NCBI RefSeq assembly: GCF_000812945.1
Contig: NZ_JSYM01000001.1
Span: 1,984,001-2,048,000 of the forward strand
Length of the DNA: 64,000 nt
DNA from: Flavobacterium sp. AED
Lineage (GTDB): Bacteria > Bacteroidota > Bacteroidia > Flavobacteriales > Flavobacteriaceae
Reading direction: 5' to 3'
Shown here: positions 1 to 7,736 of the stretch, one piece after another
Layout: each line of letters begins with the position of its first letter
Position numbering within the stretch: the stretch's first letter is position 1
Position numbers and translations under genes: made by a program
Notes under the pieces: generated by a model
Databases searched by the model: none
What the model was told of the DNA's origin: nothing
Seen by the model: the letters and a program-made list of their open reading frames with translations, nothing else

Positions 1-117
1 GGGCATATCTTTAAATCTTCCAAAATAGGAGAATTCACCTCCAAACACTGATTTGTAAAAATTAAAAGCTTCTTCGCAATTCCCATTATAGGTGATATAC
101 GTATTTACTGTTGCCAT
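1..117 (-). CDS. VOC family (PhnB/glyoxalase-like) protein, N-terminal part
   Basis: The reverse strand opens with ATG at 117 and runs off the left edge, so only the first 39 residues are seen. They read MATVNTYITYNGNCEEAF and continue with FYKSVFGGEF, the typical first beta-alpha unit of PhnB-like vicinal oxygen chelate proteins. In this family a metal or small ligand is bound between paired beta-alpha-beta-beta-beta modules, but the substrate is usually unknown. The rest of the gene lies outside the window, so neither active-site residues nor length can be judged. Confidence 0.75.
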   Translation of the reverse strand, partial: MATVNTYITYNGNCEEAFNFYKSVFGGEFSYFGRFKDMP

Positions 118-191
118 AGTACTTGTATTTAAATGTTAGATTGTTTGTTTTTTTATTGATTATATAGTTTTAAAAGATGAATAAGCGAGCA

Positions 192-602
192 TTAAAAAGT
201 GATTTTTACAGATAGTCCCGGTTGTGAATTTAGAACTAACGAACCTTGCATGGGGCTGAAAACGGGTTGGTTACTTAAAGAAATAGTTGCCGCTTTTCGA
301 GCATTATTTCCTGACATTATAAAAAAAGGAATGCTTCCCAAACCAGAAACAACACCTCCCAACATAATAAAACCATAGGTATCTGTTGTTGAATTAGAAC
401 TACTATACCAGCTATCGCTAAAACCAATTACCCCCACTACAGTCATAAGAGTTCCGCCTGAAAGTAAAATCCAACCAGTGGTTTTTTGGTTTTTACTTTT
501 CTTCAAGTAATATTTTTTAGAAAATTCATTATTTGGTATTGTCTGGCTAAATGCATTTACCGTAAAAAGTAAAAGCATTAGAACAGTAATTGTCTTTTTC
601 AT
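192..602 (-). CDS. small exported or membrane protein, unknown function
   Basis: This 136-residue protein is not recognised. It has a clear signal peptide (MKKTITVLMLLLFTVNAFSQ, about residues 1-20), then a Lys-rich stretch. Two hydrophobic segments rich in glycine follow, at about 42-63 and 76-98, separated by a Ser/Thr-rich loop. The last residues form an amphipathic strand ending in Phe, as often seen in Bacteroidota envelope proteins. It stands alone with about 150 bp upstream. A conserved-hypothetical envelope protein is the safest call. Confidence 0.6.
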   Translation of the reverse strand: MKKTITVLMLLLFTVNAFSQTIPNNEFSKKYYLKKSKNQKTTGWILLSGGTLMTVVGVIGFSDSWYSSSNSTTDTYGFIMLGGVVSGLGSIPFFIMSGNNARKAATISLSNQPVFSPMQGSLVLNSQPGLSVKITF

Positions 603-753
603 GATAGTGCGTTTTTTGCCTACTCTTTCAATATGCAGTTTTGGCTTAGCTGTTTTTATATTTAAGTAAAAAGATATTTAGGATAATTTTAAATCAAAAG
701 ACGATGATAAATGACTGTAATTATTGGAAAGGATAGGTCAAGTTTTTACATTC

Positions 754-1398
754 TTACTCGTCTTTTTTTGTCAAATATCTTTTGTACCAGACAATAGCTA
801 AATCAGCTACTTCCTGTAATTTTCCTGGCTCTTCGAATAAATGGGTCGCTCCCGGAATTATTTTCATTTCTTTTATGGATCCCAATTCATCATAAGCCAT
901 TTTATTCATACCAATAACCGGAACATCTTCACCGCCTACAATTAGTAGTGTAGGAGCGGTTACTAATGGTAATTCGGTTATGGCTAAATCAGGGCGACCG
1001 CCTCTCGAAACTACTGCTTTTATTTTGTTTCCAAAATGAGCTGCAGCCCGCAATGCTGATGCAGCTCCGGTGCTTGCTCCAAAGTAGCCTATGGGTACAT
1101 CTTTTGCGCCTTTATTGGACATAAGCCATAATGTAGTTTCTATTAGTCGGATGGATAATAAGTCGATATTAAACCGGTTTTCGTAAATGCGATCTTCTTC
1201 TTCAGTTAGTAAGTCAAACAGGAATGTGCCTATTTTTTGTTGCTGAATCAGTTCTGCGACCATTCTGTTTCGGGAACTGAATCTACTGCTGCCGCTTCCG
1301 TGTGAAAAAACAATAATCCCAATTGCATTTTCAGGAATTACTAAATCCCCTTTCAACGTGACAGATGACAAAGGGATGTCCAAATCTAATTTCTCCAT
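754..1398 (-). CDS. alpha/beta hydrolase, dienelactone hydrolase-like
   Basis: A 214-residue alpha/beta hydrolase. It shows an oxyanion-side HGSGSSR segment near residue 33 and a nucleophile elbow GASTGA near residue 108. An acidic residue follows in VGGEDVPV and a late His in GATHLF, which completes a plausible Ser-Asp-His triad. The cytosolic substrate is unknown. It is the second gene of a two-gene minus-strand unit, 41 bp after the phosphoribosyltransferase. In many bacteria these two domains occur adjacent or fused in one protein, which supports a shared but uncharacterised role. Confidence 0.85.
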   Translation of the reverse strand: MEKLDLDIPLSSVTLKGDLVIPENAIGIIVFSHGSGSSRFSSRNRMVAELIQQQKIGTFLFDLLTEEEDRIYENRFNIDLLSIRLIETTLWLMSNKGAKDVPIGYFGASTGAASALRAAAHFGNKIKAVVSRGGRPDLAITELPLVTAPTLLIVGGEDVPVIGMNKMAYDELGSIKEMKIIPGATHLFEEPGKLQEVADLAIVWYKRYLTKKDE

Positions 1399-1439
1399 AA
1401 TTGATTTTTTTAAAAATAAACAATAGTAGATTTGTAATG

Positions 1440-2075
1440 CTATTCAATAGGGCTTGCAACATTCAATATTTTAACTACTTCCTCATCTTCGACTTGATCG
1501 AATTCTTGGTAAAATCCTCCAACTCCTCTAAAAGATTTTGAAGCAATCAGATAGATAAACTCATCTGTATTTCTTTCAAATATGGGTACATTATTATATG
1601 GCAATACAGGAACAGCTACGATAATTTTTGCGGGTTTTTGTTTTCGCAACATTTTTATACTGGCAAGCAAGGTATTTCCTGTTGCTATACCATCATCTAC
1701 TAAAATTACGTTTTTGCCTTTTATATCCATTGGCTCTCTATTACCCATGTAGAGTTGGTATTTCTCTTTTAATAATTTTCGAAGACGAGTAATTTCTTCA
1801 TCTATATATACATTGGAAACACCAGGATGCTCATCAATAATCATAGAATCCAGGGATACGGCACCTATAGCAAACTCCTTATTATAAGGATGTCCAATTT
1901 TTTTTGAAAGTACAATGTCTAAGGGGAGATGCAATTTTTTTGCTATTTCATGACCAACGGGAACACCGCCTCTGGGAACTGCAAGAATGATTGAATTGCT
2001 ATTCTGATACGTTTTCAATTTTTCAGCTAGCAATAATCCCGCTTCAATCCGGTCTTTTAATATCTCGTTATACAT
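1440..2075 (-). CDS. phosphoribosyltransferase
   Basis: A 211-residue type I phosphoribosyltransferase-fold protein. The PRPP-binding loop is clear as VILVDDGIATGNT around residues 124-136, with an N-terminal AVPRGGVPVG loop that binds pyrophosphate. The family is usually annotated only as a predicted phosphoribosyltransferase, and the acceptor base is unknown. The ATG at 2075 gives a normal family length. It is the first gene of a likely operon with the downstream alpha/beta hydrolase. Confidence 0.88.
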   Translation of the reverse strand: MYNEILKDRIEAGLLLAEKLKTYQNSNSIILAVPRGGVPVGHEIAKKLHLPLDIVLSKKIGHPYNKEFAIGAVSLDSMIIDEHPGVSNVYIDEEITRLRKLLKEKYQLYMGNREPMDIKGKNVILVDDGIATGNTLLASIKMLRKQKPAKIIVAVPVLPYNNVPIFERNTDEFIYLIASKSFRGVGGFYQEFDQVEDEEVVKILNVASPIE

Positions 2076-2346
2076 AACATACCGTTTTATATAAAAAAAG
2101 AAAATTTAACATAAAGGTACTGATTTTCAGTTACTTTGATTTATTTTGATAAATTTATTTTATCCTTTTTCAAAATATTTCATAGCTTAAATAGAAAGAA
2201 ATCAATTTAGACTGAATTTTATAGTTTAAAAAGATAGGGTATGAAATTATTTCCAATCAAATTAAAAGGTGGATTTAAAAGACAAAAGGACATCGTTTTT
2301 ATAAAAGGATTTTTGCTATTTTTACTTCTTACCTAATGAAGAAAAA

Positions 2347-3309
2347 ATGGCATTGCTAAAAAACATAAATGTAAAGGCTAAGGCGGATAAGAATACTGGT
2401 TTTGGAACTAATGCGAATAGTTATGGAGGACGTTTTGTAAATAAAAATGGAACTGCAAACGTAGAGAAGAAAGGCATGCATATTTTGCATCGGATTAGTT
2501 GGTATCATACCATGATTAATATGCCACGATGGAAATTTATGCTGATTCTTTTACTGTTTTATGTTGGTATGAATTTTTTATTCGCATTTGTTTATTATCT
2601 CATTGGAATTGAACATTTGGATGGGATTGATGCCTCCGGGTCGGATTGGGTACAATTTGGACAGGCATATTTCTTTAGTGCACAAACTTTCACTACAGTT
2701 GGTTATGGACATATTAGTCCCACCGGTTTTATGACCAGTTTAGTTTCGGCTGCTGAAGCCTTAATTGGTTTGTTGAGTTTTGCTATTGCTACGGGTTTAT
2801 TCTTTGGGAGATTTAGTAAACCTACTGCATTTTTGAAGTTTTCTCAAAATGCCTTGATTGCACCTTATGGAGAAATAAAAGGTTTAATGATTAGAACTAC
2901 CCCTTTTAAAAATACTAATTTCACTGATGCTGAAGCCAAAATGACTCTTGGAATGAGCATTGAAGAAAATGGTGTAACGACTAATAATTTCTATTCTTTG
3001 GAATTAGAATTGGATAGAATAAATGCTTTAACCTTAAGCTGGACTTTGGTTCACCCAATAACTGAAAATAGCCCACTTTATAATTTTACGGAAGCTGATT
3101 TTAAAAATACTCATGGAGAAATTCTTGTTTTCATCAAAACCTTTGATGATATGTTCAGTAATACGGTTGCAATCAGAACTTCATATACCTTTAATGAAGT
3201 AGTCTATGGAGCAAAGTTTGAACCGATGTACGCCCGAAGTACCGATAATTCTAAAACGATTCTAAATTTAGATAAATTGGATGCTTTTGAGAACGTCACT
3301 TTAGAATAA
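2347..3309 (+). CDS. inward-rectifier (KirBac-type) potassium channel
   Basis: A 320-residue ion channel. Residues 64-87 form the outer helix. Residues 105-125 hold the pore helix and the selectivity filter TVGYG (117-121), which defines K+ selectivity. The inner helix follows at about 130-155, ending FGRFSKP. The remaining 165 residues form the cytoplasmic immunoglobulin-like domain of Kir channels, with family-typical segments such as FMIDP-like strands and a final beta-rich part. It acts in the inner membrane as a tetramer. Upstream DNA is AT-rich and no partner gene is linked to it. Confidence 0.93.
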   Translation: MALLKNINVKAKADKNTGFGTNANSYGGRFVNKNGTANVEKKGMHILHRISWYHTMINMPRWKFMLILLLFYVGMNFLFAFVYYLIGIEHLDGIDASGSDWVQFGQAYFFSAQTFTTVGYGHISPTGFMTSLVSAAEALIGLLSFAIATGLFFGRFSKPTAFLKFSQNALIAPYGEIKGLMIRTTPFKNTNFTDAEAKMTLGMSIEENGVTTNNFYSLELELDRINALTLSWTLVHPITENSPLYNFTEADFKNTHGEILVFIKTFDDMFSNTVAIRTSYTFNEVVYGAKFEPMYARSTDNSKTILNLDKLDAFENVTLE

Positions 3310-3354
3310 AACAATAGTTTTCTCATTATTTCAAATTTATAGGAAAATTTATTT

Positions 3355-3362
3355 TACATTTG
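3355..3362 (+). promoter_or_regulatory. putative -7 box (TACATTTG) of the merR gene
   Basis: The octamer TACATTTG matches the Bacteroidota -7 consensus TAnnTTTG and lies 18 bp before the first ATG of the MerR gene. No convincing -33 TTG element is visible at the usual spacing. The match is short, so it rests on position as much as on sequence. Confidence 0.45.
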
Positions 3363-3380
3363 TTTATTAAATTTAGACAA

Positions 3381-4280
3381 ATGATGAACAATATAAAAAG
3401 TGTGTTTAGTATAAAAGATCTTGAAAATCTTTCTGGAATAAAAGCACATACCATACGAATTTGGGAGAAAAGATATGACATATTGCAGCCCATGCGTACG
3501 GATACAAATATTCGACTATACGATTTGGCTAGTTTACAGAAGCTTTTGAATATTACTTTGTTGCATGATTATGGGTATAAAATATCCAAAATTGCGACTT
3601 ATCCCCAAGAAAAAATTCCGTCTCTTGTAAGAGAAATTATTTCGACAAAAAACGCCAAAAACCATGCCATCAGTGCCTTTAAGATGGCAATGATGAACTT
3701 TGATCAAGAGCTTTTTTTTAATACTTATAATTGGTTAATCGCCGAAAAATCGTTCAAAGAAATCTTTCATCAAGTTTTTATTCCTTTGATGAATGAACTC
3801 GGATTGTTGTGGCAGTCTGATACGATTACGCCGGCGCACGAGCATTTTGTAAGTTATTTGATTAAGCAAAAACTATTGGTAAATACTGAAAAATTGCAGG
3901 TTTTGAAACAAACCAAATTCGATAAGGTATTTGTTTTGTCACTTCCTTTGAATGAAATACATGAATTGGGATTGATGTATTTGAATTATGAAATCCTTTT
4001 GAATGGATATAAAACGATTTACTTGGGAGAGAGTATGCCTATTGAAAATTTGAAAGATTTGAAAAAACATTTTAATTCCATTGTTTTTGTATCCTATATG
4101 ACCGTTCAGCCTGAGAGAGATTCCATAAATGACTACGTGGCCAAAATGAACCATGCATTGGTAGACGATAATACCGAGTTATGGCTTACCGGTAGATTGG
4201 TCGAATTTATTAATAAGGAAGAACTTTCTGATAAAATATCAATTTTCGATTCCATTTCTGAATTAATAGACCGAATTTAA
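3381..4280 (+). CDS. MerR/CarH-like B12-dependent light-responsive regulator
   Basis: This 299-residue regulator has an N-terminal MerR winged helix (about 8-75, with HTIRIWEKRYDIL) and a C-terminal cobalamin-binding module. Two signatures of the CarH photoreceptor family are present: W144-x9-E154-H155 in the four-helix bundle, and ExHxxG (E192, H194, G197) in the Rossmann part, where the His is the lower axial cobalt ligand. In characterised CarH proteins, adenosylcobalamin drives tetramer formation and operator binding in the dark, and light breaks the complex. An in-frame TTG at 3360 would add seven residues, but the paired ATGs at 3381/3384 fit the family start better. It is followed directly by crtI and probably represses the carotenoid and photolyase genes. 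Confidence 0.88.
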   Translation: MMNNIKSVFSIKDLENLSGIKAHTIRIWEKRYDILQPMRTDTNIRLYDLASLQKLLNITLLHDYGYKISKIATYPQEKIPSLVREIISTKNAKNHAISAFKMAMMNFDQELFFNTYNWLIAEKSFKEIFHQVFIPLMNELGLLWQSDTITPAHEHFVSYLIKQKLLVNTEKLQVLKQTKFDKVFVLSLPLNEIHELGLMYLNYEILLNGYKTIYLGESMPIENLKDLKKHFNSIVFVSYMTVQPERDSINDYVAKMNHALVDDNTELWLTGRLVEFINKEELSDKISIFDSISELIDRI

Positions 4281-4285
4281 TTTTT

Positions 4286-4315
4286 TGTTTAATATTTTTG
4301 TATATTTGTTAAACA
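4286..4315 (+). promoter_or_regulatory. putative regulator operator overlapping crtI promoter
   Basis: TGTTTAAT (4286-4293) and GTTAAACA (4308-4315) form an inverted repeat with a 14-bp spacer. The right arm shares its first base with a good -7 box, TATATTTG (4301-4308), so a bound protein would block RNA polymerase. The crtI ATG is at 4317, only 8 bp after the -7 box, which suggests a leaderless or nearly leaderless transcript. The same arms and spacer recur at 17351-17380. Binding by the adjacent MerR/CarH-like protein is an inference. Confidence 0.7.
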
Positions 4316-4316
4316 A

Positions 4317-5786
4317 ATGAAGAAAAAAATTACAATTATAGGTTCGGGATTTTCAGCTTTGGCAGCATCCTGTTATTTGGTAAAAAGTGGTCATGAAGTT
4401 ACTGTTTTTGAAAAAAACGCCACTATTGGCGGCAGGGCAAGACAATTAAAAAGAGAGGGATTTACATTTGACATGGGGCCAAGCTGGTATTGGATGCCGG
4501 ATGTATTTGAACGCTTTTTTGCCGATTTTGATAAAAAAACAACGGATTATTATGAACTCGTAAAATTATCTCCAGCGTATCGAGTGTACTATGGCATAGA
4601 TGATTTTATCACTATAGCTGATAATTTAACGGATATTATATTTGCTTTCGAAGCCATTGAAAAAGGAAGCGGTAAAATACTAAATGAATTTATGGCCGAG
4701 GCCAAAAGCAATTATGACATTGCCATCAAAGATTTAGTGTACCGTCCTGGAGTTTCACCATTGGAATTGGTAACTAAGGAAACCGCTTTGAAAGTGGGAC
4801 AGTTTTTTAGTAACATCAGTAAAGACGTACGTAAGAAATTTAAGAACGAGCGTTTAATTCAAATATTGGAATTTCCAGTATTGTTTCTTGGAGCAAAACC
4901 ATCTGATACGCCATCGTTTTATAGTTTTATGAATTATGCTGATTTTGGTCTTGGAACTTGGCATCCTAAAACTGGAATGTTCGATGTAGTTCGCGCTATA
5001 GAAAGTTTAGCAAGAGAATTAGGAGTTACGTTTCACACGAATTCAAATATTGAAAAAATAATCGTTGAGAATAAAACGGCAAAAGCGATAGTTGTGAATG
5101 GCGAAACGATTGCGTCCGATTTGATTTTGAGTGGAGCTGATTACCATCATACGGAAACATTACTGGATAAGGAACATCGAGCGTATTCTGAGAAATATTG
5201 GGACAGTCGTGTTTTTGCGCCTTCGTCATTGTTATTTTACGTTGGGTTTGATAAAAAAATAGAAAACATATCGCATCACGCATTATTTTTTGATGTTGAT
5301 TTTTATCAACATGCAAAGGATATTTATGATGAACCGCAATGGCCACAAGAACCTTTATTCTATGCAAACTTTCCTTCGTTGACTGATAGAACGGCTGCAC
5401 CTGAAGGAATGGAATCAGGATTTTTTCTCGTTCCGTTAGCACCGGGAATCACTGATACCGAAGAATTACGCGAAGAATATTTCAATAAAATAATGGATCG
5501 TTTTGAAATTTTAACGAAACAAAGCGTGAAAAATAACATTATATTTAAGCAGTCGTTCTGTAAAAATGATTTTGTCTCAGAATACAATTCCTATAAAGGA
5601 AATGCCTATGGAATGGCGAACACTTTATTACAAACCGCGTTTTTAAGACCGAAATTAAAAAGTAAAAAAGTAAAAAATCTATATTTCACGGGACAATTAA
5701 CCGTTCCCGGACCGGGTGTTCCGCCCGCATTAATCTCAGGAAAACTAGTGTCAGAGTTAATAAATAAGCAATTTTTAGAACAATAG
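4317..5786 (+). CDS. crtI: phytoene desaturase
   Basis: CrtI removes hydrogens from phytoene to give lycopene, using FAD at the membrane. The 489-residue protein has the N-terminal dinucleotide fold IIGSGFSALAA followed by the Glu/Arg segment FEKNATIGGRA. The family C-terminal FAD motif TVPGPGVPPALISGK lies at about 462-476. Length is normal. The stop codon is 2 bp before the crtB start, so the two are surely co-transcribed. Expression probably starts at the promoter with the overlapping dyad operator just upstream. Confidence 0.95.
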   Translation: MKKKITIIGSGFSALAASCYLVKSGHEVTVFEKNATIGGRARQLKREGFTFDMGPSWYWMPDVFERFFADFDKKTTDYYELVKLSPAYRVYYGIDDFITIADNLTDIIFAFEAIEKGSGKILNEFMAEAKSNYDIAIKDLVYRPGVSPLELVTKETALKVGQFFSNISKDVRKKFKNERLIQILEFPVLFLGAKPSDTPSFYSFMNYADFGLGTWHPKTGMFDVVRAIESLARELGVTFHTNSNIEKIIVENKTAKAIVVNGETIASDLILSGADYHHTETLLDKEHRAYSEKYWDSRVFAPSSLLFYVGFDKKIENISHHALFFDVDFYQHAKDIYDEPQWPQEPLFYANFPSLTDRTAAPEGMESGFFLVPLAPGITDTEELREEYFNKIMDRFEILTKQSVKNNIIFKQSFCKNDFVSEYNSYKGNAYGMANTLLQTAFLRPKLKSKKVKNLYFTGQLTVPGPGVPPALISGKLVSELINKQFLEQ

Positions 5787-5788
5787 CC

Positions 5789-6628
5789 ATGAAGCAATTA
5801 TTCGATGAGGTATCTTTCAAATGCAGTAAATTAGTTACTAAGAACTATAGTACTTCATTTTCATTGGCGGTATACATGCTTTCGCCAATCATTAGGGATG
5901 CGATATACAGCATTTATGGTTTTGTTCGTTTTGCCGATGAAATTGTAGATTCATTTCACGGTTTCGATAAAGAAAATTTGATTAATGATTTCGAAAAAGA
6001 ATATTATAAATCGTATAATTCTGGGATAAGTCTCAACCCAATTTTGAATTCTTTTCAGCATACGGTTAAGAAATACAACATTACTGATGACTTGATTCAG
6101 GCTTTTTTGAAAAGTATGAAATTAGATTTAGTGAAATCAGATTACAACAGCAAAGCCGAATATGAAGAATACATTTACGGCTCTGCAGATGTAGTTGGAT
6201 TGATGTGTCTTAAAGTTTTTGTAGCCGGAAAAGACCATAAATACGAGCAGTTGAAAGACGAAGCCATGCGATTGGGTTCTGCTTTCCAAAAAGTTAATTT
6301 TTTGAGAGATTTGAAGGATGATAATTTAGTTTTGAACCGAAATTATTTTCCGGGAGTCGATTTGAATTCATTCGATGAAAATGCCAAGAAAATGATCATA
6401 AAGGAAATTCAAGAAGATTTTAATGTGGCGTATCAAGGAATTCTGAAACTGCCTATTGAAGCTAAATTTGGAGTTTACACCGCATTTGTATATTATAAAA
6501 AACTCTTGAAAAAACTAGAAAATACGCCTTGTCATGAAATTGGGAATGCCAGAATTCGAGTTTCTAATTATACCAAAGCAGGACTATTAGCGCAATCTTT
6601 TGTAACGTATAAGTTGAAATTAGTATAA
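5789..6628 (+). CDS. crtB: phytoene synthase
   Basis: CrtB condenses two geranylgeranyl diphosphates into phytoene, the first committed carotenoid step. The 279-residue protein carries both Asp-rich Mg-diphosphate motifs of head-to-head prenyl synthases: FADEIVDSF near residue 50 and FLRDLKDDN near 172. It is the second gene of the crt operon, almost touching crtI. Length and motif spacing are normal and nothing suggests loss of function. Confidence 0.95.
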   Translation: MKQLFDEVSFKCSKLVTKNYSTSFSLAVYMLSPIIRDAIYSIYGFVRFADEIVDSFHGFDKENLINDFEKEYYKSYNSGISLNPILNSFQHTVKKYNITDDLIQAFLKSMKLDLVKSDYNSKAEYEEYIYGSADVVGLMCLKVFVAGKDHKYEQLKDEAMRLGSAFQKVNFLRDLKDDNLVLNRNYFPGVDLNSFDENAKKMIIKEIQEDFNVAYQGILKLPIEAKFGVYTAFVYYKKLLKKLENTPCHEIGNARIRVSNYTKAGLLAQSFVTYKLKLV

Positions 6629-6671
6629 ACAGTGCTTACTTTTAAAACGTATATTTTAAATAAAAAAAATA

Positions 6672-7112
6672 ATGATTTCTTTTTTAATCTTTTTGGCTGT
6701 TTTCCTTTTCATGGAATGTGTGACTTGGCTGACGCATAAGTATGTAATGCACGGTTTGATGTGGTATTTTCATGCCGATCATCACCAACCCAAATACGCG
6801 AATGTTTTCGAACGAAACGATGTTTTTTTTGTGATTTTTGCCATTCCCAGCATCGTTCTTTTTTACTATGGCGTAGAAGGGGGAATGAATTATCTGTTTT
6901 TCATTGGACTCGGAATCACATTTTACGGATTCTGTTATTTCATGATTCACGATGTCTTGATTCACCAGCGATTTAAGTGGTTCAAAAACACCAATAACAA
7001 GTATTTAATAGGCTTGCGCAAAGCACATAAAATGCATCACAAACATTTGGGTAAGGAGCACGGTGAGTGTTTCGGAATGTTATTTGTGCCTTTCAAATAC
7101 TATAAAATCTAA
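6672..7112 (+). CDS. crtZ: beta-carotene 3-hydroxylase (CrtZ-type)
   Basis: A 146-residue di-iron membrane hydroxylase of the fatty-acid hydroxylase superfamily. The His clusters HKYVMHG, HADHH, HDVLIH and HKMHHKH bind the two irons, and the hydrophobic segments between them span the membrane. CrtZ adds the 3-hydroxyl groups to beta-ionone rings, giving zeaxanthin. It follows crtB by 43 bp. No lycopene cyclase gene lies in this cluster although CrtZ needs cyclised substrate, so a cyclase is expected elsewhere in the genome. Confidence 0.92.
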   Translation: MISFLIFLAVFLFMECVTWLTHKYVMHGLMWYFHADHHQPKYANVFERNDVFFVIFAIPSIVLFYYGVEGGMNYLFFIGLGITFYGFCYFMIHDVLIHQRFKWFKNTNNKYLIGLRKAHKMHHKHLGKEHGECFGMLFVPFKYYKI

Positions 7113-7119
7113 TAATTCC

Positions 7120-7235
7120 ATTTGGGCGTGACCCGATGAAAAATCGGGTCGGGCTGTACGTTCCCGCTTTTTTATAGCTGGCAAAAAAGCCATCTATAAA
7201 AAGAGCTCCACTTCCATCCCTCACGCAACTCGCAT
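7120..7235. repeat. dispersed flavobacterial intergenic repeat
   Basis: A non-coding block between crtZ and the SRPBCC gene with two nested inverted repeats. GACCCGAT (7130-7137) pairs with ATCGGGTC (7143-7150), and TTTTTATAG pairs with CTATAAAAA around a GGC/GCC core at about 7169-7202. It ends with CCATCCCTCACGC. From memory, this layout (GGGCGT... GGTCGGGCT... hairpin... ATCCCTCACGC) is a common repeat in flavobacterial genomes. A genome search would settle this. Confidence 0.6.
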
Positions 7236-7274
7236 TTCAATACAATTTCCGATTAAAAACAACAAGTATCACAG

Positions 7275-7736
7275 ATGAAACTCTATAAAAAAGAAACCGT
7301 TCAGCATGTAAATGCAAGTTTAGAAGAATGTTGGGCTTTTTTTTCCAGTCCAAGTAATCTTCAAAAAATCACACCAGAAACAATGGGTTTCGAAATCACT
7401 GATTTCGATAATAAATCCATGTACGCCGGGCAAATAATACAATATAAAGTGTCTCCACTTTTGGGATTGAAATTGCCTTGGGTTACCGAAATCACATTCG
7501 TAAAAGAGAATAGTTATTTTATCGACGAACAACGTTTTGGACCTTATGCGTTGTGGCATCACAAGCATTTTTTCGAAGATACTGAAAACGGAGTGAAAAT
7601 GACCGATTTAGTTCATTATGCGTTGCCTTTGGGATTCATCGGTCGCATTATGAACACACTTGTCGTAAAAAATAAATTGAAAGCCATCTTTGATCACAGA
7701 CGTGTTATGGTAGATCAACTATTTAATTCAAAATAA
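7275..7736 (+). CDS. SRPBCC (START/Bet v1-like) family protein
   Basis: A 153-residue SRPBCC ligand-binding fold. It starts with the typical strand KKETVQHVNASLEECWAFFSSP, then SNLQKITPETMGF, and ends in a long C-terminal helix (NKLKAIFDHRRVMVDQLF). Members of this group are often encoded beside photolyases in light-response clusters, but their ligand is unknown. Its stop codon overlaps the photolyase start by one base (TAATG), so translation is probably coupled. Confidence 0.85.
   Translation: MKLYKKETVQHVNASLEECWAFFSSPSNLQKITPETMGFEITDFDNKSMYAGQIIQYKVSPLLGLKLPWVTEITFVKENSYFIDEQRFGPYALWHHKHFFEDTENGVKMTDLVHYALPLGFIGRIMNTLVVKNKLKAIFDHRRVMVDQLFNSK

Noticed and set aside
3361..3390. Possible third operator (TGTTTATT-N14-GATGAACA) in the merR leader
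   Set aside because: Each arm matches only 6 of 8 positions and the right arm lies inside the first codons. AT-rich DNA gives such matches by chance, so autoregulation is not claimed.
5026..5797. Antisense open frames over crtI
   Set aside because: Shadows of the crtI coding frame with no recognisable domains or starts.
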